Part shown: positions 1-7,971 of the stretch, in pieces | Layout of the letters: every line of letters begins with the position of its first letter | Position numbering within the stretch: the stretch's first letter is position 1 | Assembly (NCBI GenBank): GCA_937899395.1 | Contig: CALBPU010000079.1 | Location: 1-35,528 of the forward strand | Length of the DNA: 35,528 bases | Direction of reading: 5' to 3' | From: an uncultured Fretibacterium sp. | GTDB lineage: Bacteria > Synergistota > Synergistia > Synergistales > Aminobacteriaceae | Translations under genes and position numbers: made by a program | Notes under the pieces: generated by a model | What the model saw: the letters and a program-made list of their open reading frames with translations, nothing else | What the model was told of the DNA's origin: nothing | The model's database searches: none

Positions 1-934
1 AGGTATAGCTTAAGGACACTTTTAATTTTTTTTCATCAGCGGTCTCGATTTCTTCGGAAAGAAAGAGAGGATAAAGCGGCTCAAGGGCCGCTAAAAAGAG
101 TTCTGATTCTTCACTTCCTAACGGGAGATTATAACGCATCTGAACATACATGGCCTTTGCCGTTTCATCCGGGATACTGAAGATGGACTTTATGGTGTCG
201 TAGTCGCCCGGCCTTAAATGTACAGGGATATTGCTTTCATACAGATTTCTTGCAAGATTGAGAAATTCTGTTTTAATTGCGTCTGCAAGAACAAGCCCTT
301 TCATATGTGCAAGTTCCAATAGTTCCTCAGATTGTTTGGAGTTCAACGAAAGTGGTGATTCGCATATCACATGTTTTCCTGCTTCCAATGCTCTCATCTG
401 AATGGCAGTGGTCTGTGTTCTTAAAAGCGTTTCCACATCCACATAGAAGGTATCCTGCATGTCTCTGGCCGGATGCCATTTAGGGACGTTGAGGCATTCA
501 AAGTTATAGAATTCCTCTTCGATCTCAGGGCCGCCAGCTACGGAATAGCCTAAACCCTGCATTATATTTGCTATTTCGTGCATAGTTTGAATTACAGGGT
601 GGAAAGCTCCTGAAACTCTTCCTTTTTCGGGCAATGTTACGTCAATACGCTGTGAAACTTCCTGCTTCTCATTTTCGGAATCACGGATTTTTTTGCCGGT
701 AATGTCGATAGCATGTTCAATTTCATCACGGAGCTTGTTTAATTCGATACCTGCTTCTTTTCGGAGTTCCGAAGGTAATTTTCCCAGCGACCTTAATAAA
801 AGCGTAAGATCTCCCTTCTTACCGGTAAATCTTACGCGTAAATCATCAAGTCCTGCTAAATTTGTTACAGTTTTTAATGCCTCTTTGAACGATTCTTTTA
901 CGGCATTAATATTTAATTCGTTAAGTTCGGGCAT
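1..934 (-). CDS. pheS: PheS N-terminal half joined in frame to an oxidoreductase-like segment (partial, runs off window)
   Basis: Residues 1 to about 181 are a clear phenylalanyl-tRNA synthetase alpha subunit. They hold the N-terminal coiled-coil arm (1-85) and the start of the class II catalytic core, including GYSVAGGPEIEEEFYNFE and KWHPARDMQDTFY (153-164) and LLRTQT (170-175). The gene starts directly after the rplT stop, which is the usual infC-rpmI-rplT-pheS order. From about residue 182 the frame stays open but the protein changes: AGKHVICESPLSLNSKQSEE and GLVLADAIKTEF are typical of Gfo/Idh/MocA oxidoreductases, and the stretch after that is unrecognised. The PheS region that should follow (IRIICPGRVYR-like motif 2, then motif 3) is absent, so this reading frame cannot make a working PheS. 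The left end is cut by the window edge. The N-terminal identification is firm; the fusion may be an assembly artefact. Confidence 0.75.
   Translation of the reverse strand, partial: MPELNELNINAVKESFKEALKTVTNLAGLDDLRVRFTGKKGDLTLLLRSLGKLPSELRKEAGIELNKLRDEIEHAIDITGKKIRDSENEKQEVSQRIDVTLPEKGRVSGAFHPVIQTMHEIANIMQGLGYSVAGGPEIEEEFYNFECLNVPKWHPARDMQDTFYVDVETLLRTQTTAIQMRALEAGKHVICESPLSLNSKQSEELLELAHMKGLVLADAIKTEFLNLARNLYESNIPVHLRPGDYDTIKSIFSIPDETAKAMYVQMRYNLPLGSEESELFLAALEPLYPLFLSEEIETADEKKLKVSLSYT
375..410. other. Junction between PheS and Gfo/Idh-like coding sequence
   Basis: The protein changes family here. LLRTQTTAIQMR is PheS-like, while RALEAGKHVICE is the signature that follows the NAD-binding fold in Gfo/Idh oxidoreductases. 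The residues between could belong to either family, which suggests joining at a short stretch of shared sequence. The frame is continuous and no insertion sequence or repeat is visible. The exact base cannot be fixed from one sequence. Confidence 0.6.
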
Positions 935-1285
935 TTATAAGGCGGCCTTTACTTTCGCAACAAGTTCCTTGAAACCGTTAGCATCATGAATCGCAAGCTC
1001 CGATAACATTTTGCGGTTCATTGTAATTCCGATTTTCTTCAGACCGTTCATGAAAACGCTGTATGTCATTCCTTCAGCTCTAACTGCTGCACTGATACGT
1101 GTAATCCATAATTGGCGGTAATCTCTCTTCTTGCGTTTACGGTCAACATATGCTCGTGATAATGACGCTAAATATGCCTCTCTTGCTCTGCGGTAAACAT
1201 TTTTACGTTGACCCCAATAGCCTTTTGTGATTTTGAATAACTTTTTGCGCTTTTGATTGCTTTGTGATGCACCCTTAACTCTCAT
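935..1285 (-). CDS. rplT: 50S ribosomal protein L20
   Basis: The 116-residue product has the full L20 length and the basic N-terminal extension with KGYWGQRKNVYRRAREA, followed by the conserved YADRKRKKRDYRQLWI-type helix (here YVDRKRKKRDYRQLW) and a C-terminal globular domain with GLKKIGITMNRKML. L20 binds 23S rRNA early in large-subunit assembly, and in several bacteria it represses its own operon by binding the leader or an internal mRNA site. An AAAGGA ribosome binding site lies upstream of the ATG. The gene sits between rpmI (16 bases away) and pheS, whose ATG follows the L20 stop with no gap. The identification is secure. Confidence 0.97.
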   Translation of the reverse strand: MRVKGASQSNQKRKKLFKITKGYWGQRKNVYRRAREAYLASLSRAYVDRKRKKRDYRQLWITRISAAVRAEGMTYSVFMNGLKKIGITMNRKMLSELAIHDANGFKELVAKVKAAL

Positions 1286-1302
1286 AATTCATCAAGTCCT
1301 TT

Positions 1303-1506
1303 CTAGTCATACGGGAGTAAATGTCTCATCTGCTCTGTTAATGTTTCAGTAACGTAACCTGTCTCTTTTAATCTGCGCATACGTGATTGTTTTTTATGCA
1401 CGAGAATATGAGACCTGCTGCATTTTCTGTACGCAAATTTCCCTGAAGCCGTCTTGAAGAAACGCTTCTTAGCTCCTGAATGTGATTTTAATTTCTGCTT
1501 TGCCAT
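1303..1506 (-). CDS. rpmI: 50S ribosomal protein L35
   Basis: This 67-residue basic protein has the L35 signature KLKSHSGAKKRFFKTASGKF near its start and HILVHKKQSRMRRL in the middle. It is a structural protein of the large ribosomal subunit. The length matches the family and the order infC-rpmI-rplT is conserved across bacteria. The best Shine-Dalgarno, AAAGGAG, overlaps the infC stop and lies about 14 bases from the ATG. That is rather far, so translation may be partly coupled to infC. The identification is secure. Confidence 0.97.
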   Translation of the reverse strand: MAKQKLKSHSGAKKRFFKTASGKFAYRKCSRSHILVHKKQSRMRRLKETGYVTETLTEQMRHLLPYD

Positions 1507-1515
1507 GATAAATAT

Positions 1516-2082
1516 TTATTCTCCTTTTGTTTTTGATGGCTGTTGCTTATTAGTATTTGTTGTTGAGGTCAGAGGAGTTAATAACACTCTCATATATCTG
1601 CCTTCCATCATAGGTTTTGATTCGCATTTACCGACATCTTCGCATTGTTCGATAACACGGTTCAAAACTTCCTCACCCTTGTTTAAGAATGACATCTCAC
1701 GTCCTCTGAAGAAGACTGAGACTTTAACCCTATGTCCGCTCTCAAGAAAAGTTTTAACGGCTTTAGTCTTAAAATCAAAATCATGGTCATCAATTTTCGG
1801 CCGCATTTTAATTTCCTTGAGTGCCTGAACTTTTTGTTTTTTTCGGGCATCTTTTTCTTTTTTCTGTAATTGGTACCTGTATTTCCCGAAATCCATTATT
1901 CGACAAACAGGCGGTTGTGCCATAGGGGCTACCTCTACTAAATCCAAAGAGTGTTCCATTGCCATTCGTATAGCATCAACAGTATTTACAGTTCCGACTT
2001 TCACCCCGTTCTCGTCAACTAAAAGAACTTGCGACGCTGATATTTCCTCATTTACACGAGGTGTGTTTTCGTTATCCGGCAA
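1516..2082 (-). CDS. infC: Translation initiation factor IF-3 (non-AUG start)
   Basis: The product has the IF-3 N-domain (VNEEISASQVLLVDENGVKV, then VEVAPMAQPPVCRIMDFGKY), a lysine-rich linker, and the C-domain (KMRPKIDDHDFDFKTKAVKTFLESGHRVKVSVFFRGRE, given here in parts as KTFLESGHRVKV and FFRGREM). IF-3 binds the 30S subunit, checks the start codon and prevents premature 50S joining. The frame is open further upstream to an ATG at 2166, but that stretch has no homology and contains the leader hairpin. A strong AAAGGAGG lies at 2090-2097, so the start is TTG at 2082 (7-base spacing) or ATT at 2085. Non-AUG infC starts are known in E. coli and bacilli, where IF-3 represses its own translation. 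The function is certain; the exact start codon is not. Confidence 0.93.
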   Translation of the reverse strand: MPDNENTPRVNEEISASQVLLVDENGVKVGTVNTVDAIRMAMEHSLDLVEVAPMAQPPVCRIMDFGKYRYQLQKKEKDARKKQKVQALKEIKMRPKIDDHDFDFKTKAVKTFLESGHRVKVSVFFRGREMSFLNKGEEVLNRVIEQCEDVGKCESKPMMEGRYMRVLLTPLTSTTNTNKQQPSKTKGE

Positions 2083-2110
2083 AATTCCTCCTCCTTTCGT
2101 TTTTTGCCGC

Positions 2111-2156
2111 AAAAAATCAGGGCGGCTCAATTTACAATAAGTCTCCCTGATTTTTT
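2111..2156 (-). terminator. Intrinsic terminator/attenuator in the infC leader
   Basis: On the minus strand a 12-bp perfect stem (left arm AAAAAATCAGGG at 2145-2156, right arm CCCTGATTTTTT at 2111-2122) closes a 22-base loop, and the right arm itself ends in six U. It lies about 90 bases past gspH and only 28 bases ahead of the infC start. No promoter fits between it and infC, so transcription of infC must pass through it. It is therefore either a leaky end of the T2SS operon or a conditional attenuator. A second CAGGG at 2195-2199 could compete for the CCCTG arm. Confidence 0.6.
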
Positions 2157-2232
2157 TCAATTTCAATATTCAGAGTTATGCTTCTTGTTTAATTCCCTGC
2201 CAGCATGGAAGCCGTACAGGAGAGCCGAGAAA

Positions 2233-2261
2233 ACTATAACACATAATTTATTTTTTTTCGA
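2233..2261 (-). promoter_or_regulatory. Candidate sigma-70 promoter for infC-rpmI-rplT-pheS
   Basis: Read on the minus strand, TCGAAA (2256-2261) lies 17 bases from TATAGT (2233-2238), which is preceded by TGT, an extended -10 element. It falls at the 3' end of gspH and would start a leader of about 145 bases that contains the hairpin at 2111-2156. The -35 match is modest (4 of 6). Confidence 0.45.
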
Positions 2262-2748
2262 GTGGTGTGCAATAACCTGTTACTGTAAGAATATAATTAT
2301 CCGCTTGAGATTCATAAGAATTTTCGGCAAGCCATGAAATTTTTGCCGGTGAGCAAGAACCGTCAGTGTAAAAATAAATTATCTCGGGTTCAAATTTCCA
2401 ACCTGAATTTTCGGGAAGGTTTTTCATTTTCAGCGTTTGCCATTCAAGGACTACAGGGCGGTTCACATTAGTTCCCAAAAATGCGCTTAAACTGTTCTCT
2501 TCAACTTCCCTTTGCATTAATCCTTCAGCAACAATATAACCTCGCTTTGAAGCTCCTTCACTTTTAATTGATAATCGAACGGGAATACCTGAAAGTGATT
2601 TATCTGAAGCTTCTTCGATTGTCCTTTGAAGAATTGCAGCAGGAGGTTCGAAATAAAATGAAATTCGAGGTACTAACACAGTCGCTAGTACCCCCACAAT
2701 AAATATAACGATTAAAATTTCAACGAGTGTAAAACCCTTTTTGCTCAT
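2248..2748 (-). CDS. gspH: T2SS minor pseudopilin, GspH-like
   Basis: The 166-residue product has a type IV prepilin leader, MSKKG cleaved before FTLVEILIVIFIVGVL, with glutamate at mature position 5. A hydrophobic helix and a polar C-terminal domain follow. Minor pseudopilins form the tip complex of the T2SS piston. The start overlaps the gspG stop by one base (TAATG), which implies translational coupling. It is the last gene of the run, as gspG-gspH is in many T2SS operons. The C-terminal domain is too divergent to tell GspH from other minor pseudopilins with certainty, so the symbol rests on position and size. Leader processing would need a GspO/PilD prepilin peptidase, which is not in the window. 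Confidence 0.72.
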   Translation of the reverse strand: MSKKGFTLVEILIVIFIVGVLATVLVPRISFYFEPPAAILQRTIEEASDKSLSGIPVRLSIKSEGASKRGYIVAEGLMQREVEENSLSAFLGTNVNRPVVLEWQTLKMKNLPENSGWKFEPEIIYFYTDGSCSPAKISWLAENSYESQADNYILTVTGYCTPLEKK

Positions 2749-3161
2749 TATTCCTCGTTTGATATATCCGCATTAACGCCTTCTCCGCCTTCTTCACCGT
2801 CAGGCCCGTAACTGATAATTTGAATGCGGCCGTTATTGTTACGATATACATAAGGATTGCCCCAAGGATCATCGGGAACTTTTTTCAGATAGCCGCCTTG
2901 AGCGTAACGTTTCGGAACAGGTGAAGTTGTCGGAGCTGTAACAAGTGCTTCAAGCCCTTGCGATGTTGAAGGGTAAAAGCCGTTGTGCATTCGATACATT
3001 TCCAATGCGTCTTCAATCGAGCGAATTTGTGTTGCTGCTGTAGTTCGTTGAGCTTCTGCAACTTGAGGGCCGATTCTCGGTACAACAAGAGCTGCTAAAA
3101 GTCCCAAAATTACAACGACAACCATTATTTCAATGAGTGTAAAACCTGAACGTTTTTTCAT
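2748..3161 (-). CDS. gspG: T2SS major pseudopilin GspG
   Basis: This 137-residue protein is a textbook GspG. It has a short leader MKKRSG followed by FTLIEIMVVVVILGLLAALV with glutamate at mature position 5. Further on are the family motifs GFYPSTSQGLEALV, DPWGNPYVY and SYGPDGEEGGEGVNADI, the last being the calcium-binding loop of the major pseudopilin. GspG subunits polymerise into the pseudopilus that pushes substrates through the secretin. The gene is preceded by AGGAGG and lies 24 bases after gspF. The calcium site and WGNPY motif separate it from type IV major pilins, so I call T2SS rather than a pilus system. Confidence 0.95.
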   Translation of the reverse strand: MKKRSGFTLIEIMVVVVILGLLAALVVPRIGPQVAEAQRTTAATQIRSIEDALEMYRMHNGFYPSTSQGLEALVTAPTTSPVPKRYAQGGYLKKVPDDPWGNPYVYRNNNGRIQIISYGPDGEEGGEGVNADISNEE

Positions 3162-3185
3162 AATAAATAATACCTCCTAAAAATT

Positions 3186-4337
3186 TTATTTTACAATACC
3201 TGCCAAGTCAAAGACCGGAGTAAGTATAGCCAAAACTATAAAACCAACTGAAACTCCTAAACCTAAAACCATTATAGGTTCCATTAAGGTTGATAATTTT
3301 TCCATTTTAGATTGGGCGTTCTCACGAGATTGCTGTGATATGTTAGTTAATGCTCCTGATAAATCACTTCCCATTTCTCCAACTCTTACAATCGCAACGG
3401 TATCTTCAGGCATTCCGATTTTCTCTAGAGCTTTCTCGAATTTATGGCCTGCCTTTACCATTTCGGCTGCATCAAGCCAACGCTGGCTCTTAGTATCCAT
3501 TGATGAAGCCATCTTCAATGCTGAAACTAAAGGTATTCCCGACTTTAACAATGTGCTTATGTGGGACATAACGAGAGCTAAATTTAATTCGTCTCTAATG
3601 CCTTTCATGAACGGAAGCGTGATTGTTTTTCCAGTTTTTTTCATGATTATCAAAAACACCGTGAACGCTATCAAAAGCCACAATCCATAATTCCCTAAAA
3701 AGTCCGACATCGCTATCAAAATTCTTGTAGGCAATGGCAAAGTCTGATTCATATCTTCAAACAGCTCTGAAATTTTCGGCACTACATACGTCAGCATAAA
3801 AGCTACAACTCCAACTCCAACAACCGCCATAACTATCGGATAAGTCATTGCGCCTCTGATTTTTCGTTTGAGATCATCTTCGAGTTTGAATTCGTCCGCG
3901 GCTTCAGTTAAAACAGAAATTAAAGTTCCGCTCTGTTCACCTGATTCAGCAACTCTCCATAAACTTTCACGAAATGCTCCGCTCTCAGCTAATGCCGTGT
4001 GAAATTTTCTACCGCCTTGAACTTCAGCTAATAATTTTTCCATAACAGGCTTCATAACTTTATCACGAGTTTGTTTTGACATTATCCTGAGAGCATCAGC
4101 TAAAGGCAAACCTGACTTCAAATACGAAGCAATACTCCTGCAAAAGAATATATGAAGCTCAAGAGAAAGCATTTTGATTTTAACTTTACCTTTTTTCTCC
4201 TCTGCAATTTTGACATCAACAACAACAATTCCCCGTTCCGTTAAACGGTCAACAGCTTGAATTGATGAAGCTGCTTCTATTGTGCCTTTAGTGCTTTTGC
4301 CTTTTGAATCGTAACCTGAATAATTAAAGTACGGCAT
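3186..4337 (-). CDS. gspF: T2SS inner-membrane platform protein GspF
   Basis: The 383-residue protein has two tandem T2SSF domains (about 65-190 and 265-383), each a four-helix cytoplasmic bundle followed by membrane helices near 165-187, 215-236 and 355-378. Recognisable motifs are YLKSGLPLADALRIMSKQ in the first domain and LLKSGIPLVSALKMAS in the second. GspF anchors the GspE ATPase to the membrane and passes its motion to pseudopilin assembly. The length matches the family (about 400). It lies five bases after gspE and 24 before gspG, the standard E-F-G order. Confidence 0.95.
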   Translation of the reverse strand: MPYFNYSGYDSKGKSTKGTIEAASSIQAVDRLTERGIVVVDVKIAEEKKGKVKIKMLSLELHIFFCRSIASYLKSGLPLADALRIMSKQTRDKVMKPVMEKLLAEVQGGRKFHTALAESGAFRESLWRVAESGEQSGTLISVLTEAADEFKLEDDLKRKIRGAMTYPIVMAVVGVGVVAFMLTYVVPKISELFEDMNQTLPLPTRILIAMSDFLGNYGLWLLIAFTVFLIIMKKTGKTITLPFMKGIRDELNLALVMSHISTLLKSGIPLVSALKMASSMDTKSQRWLDAAEMVKAGHKFEKALEKIGMPEDTVAIVRVGEMGSDLSGALTNISQQSRENAQSKMEKLSTLMEPIMVLGLGVSVGFIVLAILTPVFDLAGIVK

Positions 4338-4342
4338 TTATT

Positions 4343-5842
4343 TTAATCCTCACCTGCAACTCTTGCTAATTCATCAGGAGATGTTAAACCCGATTGAACA
4401 GCCGATAATCCGATTTCCCATAAAGTTTTGAAACCGCTTTTTCTCGCAATCTCACGCAATTTTGAAGCTGCTGCTCCTGCAACAAATGCCTCTTGAATTT
4501 CCTCGTTTATTACAAACTGTTCATAAAGTCCTACACGGCCTCGATAACCTGTGTTATGACATTGAGAACAGCCTACAGGAGCAAACGCCCTTGTTAATCC
4601 TTGTTTAGCCATCATGGCCGGAGGGGTGATTTGTTTACGGCAATTCGGACATAAACGCCTCGCAAGCCTTTGAGCTACTGTTCCAATCATGCAGCTTGCA
4701 GCTAAATAAGGCTCAATTCCCATATCGACAAGTCGGATTATTGCGCTTATAGAATCGTTAGTGTGAAGCGTAGAGAGAACTAAATGTCCCGTCAATGAAG
4801 CCTGAACTCCGATATGAGCCGTTTCAAAGTCTCTCATTTCTCCTATCATTACGATGTCAGGGTCTTGACGCAAAATTGAACGTAAGGCTGAAGCAAAAGT
4901 TACTCCGGCTTTTTCATTAACCTGAATTTGAGCGACACCGGGCAAAGCATATTCAACAGGATCTTCGACTGTAATAATATTAACTTCAGGGCGTGCGAGT
5001 GCTTGAAGAATTGCGTAAAGGCTCGTTGATTTTCCTGACCCCGTAGGGCCTGTAAACAAAATCATTCCGTGAGGTCTATGGATTAAATCGTCCATAATCG
5101 TTCTCTCACGTTTTTCCATTCCCAAGTCTTCGAGCGTCATTAATCCGTGTCCTTTATCAAGCAAACGCATTGCAATTCTTTCGCCGTATTGAGTCGGAAC
5201 TAAACCTACACGAATATCAACTGCTCTGTCTCCAAGAGTAATTCCGATTCTGCCGTCCTGAGGTGCCATGTGTTCAGCAATATCCATTCGGGACATAACT
5301 TTAATTCGGCTTGTTAAAGGTGCCTGATTTGAACGCGGAAGCCTTAATCTGTCCTGCAAAACTCCGTCAATTCTGAAGCGTATCAAAACTTCATCTTCAT
5401 AAGGTTCAACGTGAATATCCGTAGCTCTCTGTCTCAAAGCGTCAACGAACAATCCGTTCACTAGCCTTATAACAGGAACATCAACGGAATCGCTCAAAAC
5501 ATCTTCACGCGTTAAATCGTCAATATCGTCAATGCCTTCGATATTTTTAGCTGCTTCATCGGCTGCGACGCTCCTTAAATCGTAAAGAGTATGAAGCAAA
5601 TCGCCAATGTCTTTTTCATCATGAATTTCAAGATCAATAGGATAGCCTAAAGCAGTTCCCAACATTTGAGCTTTTTGCCAAGAATCAAAATTTGAAGCTC
5701 CTACAACTAAAACCCCGTCTTGAATTCTCAAAGGAACTATTCCCGACTGCCTTAGAATATCAAGTCCCATGCCTTCAGGCAATAAATTTGAGACATCTTT
5801 AGCTTCAGGCAATGGCGGAAGAGTTTTTTCTTTTTCGGCCAT
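4343..5842 (-). CDS. gspE: T2SS hexameric ATPase GspE
   Basis: This 499-residue ATPase has an N-terminal N1E-like domain (about 20-85) and then the secretion ATPase core. Walker A is GPTGSGKS (265-272), the Asp box is EDPVEYAL (293-300), the Walker B region is DIVMIGEMRD (329-338), and the His box is STLHTND (357-363). Two CxxC pairs (C398/C401 and C425/C428) form the zinc module of GspE/PilB proteins. It powers pseudopilus growth from the cytoplasmic face through GspF and GspL. Methionine in IGEMRD, usually GEIRD, is a small departure. The first domain is short, as in GspE proteins with one N1 domain. The gene follows gspD by six bases. Confidence 0.95.
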   Translation of the reverse strand: MAEKEKTLPPLPEAKDVSNLLPEGMGLDILRQSGIVPLRIQDGVLVVGASNFDSWQKAQMLGTALGYPIDLEIHDEKDIGDLLHTLYDLRSVAADEAAKNIEGIDDIDDLTREDVLSDSVDVPVIRLVNGLFVDALRQRATDIHVEPYEDEVLIRFRIDGVLQDRLRLPRSNQAPLTSRIKVMSRMDIAEHMAPQDGRIGITLGDRAVDIRVGLVPTQYGERIAMRLLDKGHGLMTLEDLGMEKRERTIMDDLIHRPHGMILFTGPTGSGKSTSLYAILQALARPEVNIITVEDPVEYALPGVAQIQVNEKAGVTFASALRSILRQDPDIVMIGEMRDFETAHIGVQASLTGHLVLSTLHTNDSISAIIRLVDMGIEPYLAASCMIGTVAQRLARRLCPNCRKQITPPAMMAKQGLTRAFAPVGCSQCHNTGYRGRVGLYEQFVINEEIQEAFVAGAAASKLREIARKSGFKTLWEIGLSAVQSGLTSPDELARVAGED

Positions 5843-5848
5843 GTTAAA

Positions 5849-7906
5849 TTACCTTCTCTTGAGGCTCTTTTGATAAAGCTCTCTAAATCTTGCGTCAATA
5901 TCAGCTTCAACAGGGCTTATATCAATACTAACAAGTTCGCTTCTTGCATAAGACGGCATAGGCATATTGATTATTATGTCATTGTCAGGCGATACGAATT
6001 TATCCGTGAAACCTGATGCCCTTAATGTAGCTCCTCTCATTTCAATCGGATCTTCAATTATTTGAGGAGTGAGGAAAATTACAAAGTCAACTTTCTCTTT
6101 CTCCTTTGAAATTTTCTGGAACAAGCTACCGATTAACGGAATATATGAAAGACCAGGAGTTCTTCGTTTCATTGAACGTTCGGTTTCTTTTATCATACCG
6201 CCCAAAATTATTGTCTCACCGTCTCCGACAATTACGGAAGTATTAACTTCACGTTTTGATGTTATAGGCGTTGTAACTCCGGGAGCCGTCATAACATCTT
6301 CAGTAGTTTGTTTTATATCCATAGCAACAAGATTTCCGCTTCTGATATGAGGCGTAACAGTGAGAGTTAAACCCGTGTCTTTATAATCATAATTATTTTG
6401 AACGGCACTTGGATTTGAAAGCTCCGATGTCGAACCTTTCATTACTGGAATAACCTGACCTACTTGGAACGAACTTTCTTTGTTATCCGTACACATCAAC
6501 CGGGGAACTGAAAGAATATTTACAGCACCGTAGCGTTTTAACAAATCTATTGTTGCGTACATTAAGCCCATAGGGTGATAATTTGTTATGCTGTAAGTTG
6601 AGCCGTTTCGATCTAAAAGTTCTTCACGTTTCGATAAGTCGTTGAACCATGTCATGAATTGTGAAGGAACCGTATTTTCACCGAGAGACATGTTACCGCC
6701 CAATAACAGGTTATCCCATAAATGACCGCCGACTATTGACCAATCTATACCGTTATTTTCAAGATTAGTAACGTTAATTTCAGCTATGAAACCTCGCAAT
6801 AAAATCTGTCTGGGCTGAACATCAATAGCGTCAAGAATTGGCACAAGAGAATCAAATTGTCTTTGAGTTGCTGCAAAAATTAAGCTGTTTGTAGCGACAT
6901 CAGGAACAACCGTTGCGGGAAATTTAGCTGCGTCAGCCCCTAACATCGTAGCTGTTGAAGCCAAAACTTTTGCAACCTGTTCAGAGGCTGCCGTAGCGTC
7001 GATATTTTTGAGTTTGTAAATATGAAAATCGCCAATCTTTGAATCAATATCAAGTTCCTTAATGATTTTCGTAGCTTGGTCAATGGCGCTGCGACTTCCG
7101 ATAACTATGATTTTTTTGCTTGGAAGATCCGGAATTGCTGAAAGACCTTGAAGGGGCCCGCTTGATTGAGCGATTGCGTTTAATTGAGCGGCTATTGTTC
7201 CTGCATCACCGTATTGAAGCTCATAAGTTCGGCTCATTCTTGCGCTTTGAGGTGTATCCATTTTCCGCAAAAGATCAACGCCCTTATTAACATCAGTAGC
7301 TCGTCCTTGTAACAAAATATCCTTGCCGTTTCCAACGGGCAAAACTATTAAAGCCTGTCCGAATGCTTGTTGTAAAGCAGGCATAACACTTTCGACGCTC
7401 ACATAATCAAGAGGCACGATATACGTAACAGTTTCTTCACCGTATCCCGGCCCTGTTCTTCCTCTGTAAACGTTTGGAGAAGGACTTACACCGCCCTGAC
7501 GAACGATTGAATAACTTCCCATATTTTGAAGCGAGAAATTATACATCTGAAGAGTTGAAAGCATAATTTGCCGCGATTCTCTTATAGTTACGGGGTGAGG
7601 AGAAATTATCGTGATTTTTGAGTTTACGTTCGGAGGAACGATTATATTCTCGTTCAAAATTTCAGACATAAATCTCATAAATCTGACTAAATCCATATCC
7701 TTAAAATTAAACTGTACAAGCCCCGAACGTTTCATCGCTTGAGCAGCTTCAATTAACGCCTTTTCTTCTTCGGGACTCATATCTCCCGAATTACTTAATG
7801 AAGGCTGCGTGGCTTGCTGAGTAGAAGTACGTCTTGTTGCGCCTTCCGACAATGAAGTAAAAGTTAATGTAAAAATTAATATTAACGAAATTTTCTTTAA
7901 GTTCAA
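5849..7906 (-). CDS. gspD: T2SS outer-membrane secretin GspD
   Basis: The 685-residue secretin has a Sec signal peptide (about 1-23) and an N0 domain at about 60-130 (FNFKDMDLVRFMRFMSEIL). Repeated N1-N3 ring domains follow (for example TYIVPLDYVSVESVMPALQ, and IYKLKNIDATAASEQVAKVL). The C-terminal secretin barrel contains VPRLMCTDN, GLTLTVTPHI, ETIILGGMIKE, PGLSYIPLIGSLF and VIFLTPQII. It forms the outer-membrane gate of the T2SS. The start is TTG, chosen because it gives a good signal peptide. A usable but weak Shine-Dalgarno precedes it, with AAGGG 11 bases away or AGGA very close. No GspS-type S-domain or pilotin gene is evident. A promoter candidate lies just upstream. Confidence 0.95.
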   Translation of the reverse strand: MNLKKISLILIFTLTFTSLSEGATRRTSTQQATQPSLSNSGDMSPEEEKALIEAAQAMKRSGLVQFNFKDMDLVRFMRFMSEILNENIIVPPNVNSKITIISPHPVTIRESRQIMLSTLQMYNFSLQNMGSYSIVRQGGVSPSPNVYRGRTGPGYGEETVTYIVPLDYVSVESVMPALQQAFGQALIVLPVGNGKDILLQGRATDVNKGVDLLRKMDTPQSARMSRTYELQYGDAGTIAAQLNAIAQSSGPLQGLSAIPDLPSKKIIVIGSRSAIDQATKIIKELDIDSKIGDFHIYKLKNIDATAASEQVAKVLASTATMLGADAAKFPATVVPDVATNSLIFAATQRQFDSLVPILDAIDVQPRQILLRGFIAEINVTNLENNGIDWSIVGGHLWDNLLLGGNMSLGENTVPSQFMTWFNDLSKREELLDRNGSTYSITNYHPMGLMYATIDLLKRYGAVNILSVPRLMCTDNKESSFQVGQVIPVMKGSTSELSNPSAVQNNYDYKDTGLTLTVTPHIRSGNLVAMDIKQTTEDVMTAPGVTTPITSKREVNTSVIVGDGETIILGGMIKETERSMKRRTPGLSYIPLIGSLFQKISKEKEKVDFVIFLTPQIIEDPIEMRGATLRASGFTDKFVSPDNDIIINMPMPSYARSELVSIDISPVEADIDARFRELYQKSLKRR

Positions 7907-7923
7907 AATCCTAACATCCCTTA

Positions 7924-7952
7924 TTTATATTTATAGAGCTTACTTTATTCAA
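7924..7952 (-). promoter_or_regulatory. Candidate internal promoter ahead of gspD
   Basis: In the 65-base gap between gspI and gspD, the minus strand carries TTGAAT (7947-7952), a 17-base spacer, and TATAAA (7924-7929). This is the longest gap inside the T2SS gene run. It would allow gspD-E-F-G-H to be transcribed apart from gspJ-K-L-M-N-C-I. The leader to the TTG start would be only about 10 bases, which is a weakness. Confidence 0.4.
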
Positions 7953-7971
7953 ATGATACTACAAAATCATT

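Noticed and set aside
2083..2166. Upstream ATG of infC as the true start
   Set aside because: The extra 28 residues have no IF-3 homology, the stretch contains a strong terminator hairpin, and the best ribosome site is at 2090-2097.
3340..3690. Plus-strand frame opposite gspF, and similar antisense frames throughout the T2SS genes
   Set aside because: They lie wholly inside well-identified genes and their translations show only composition carried over from the coding strand.
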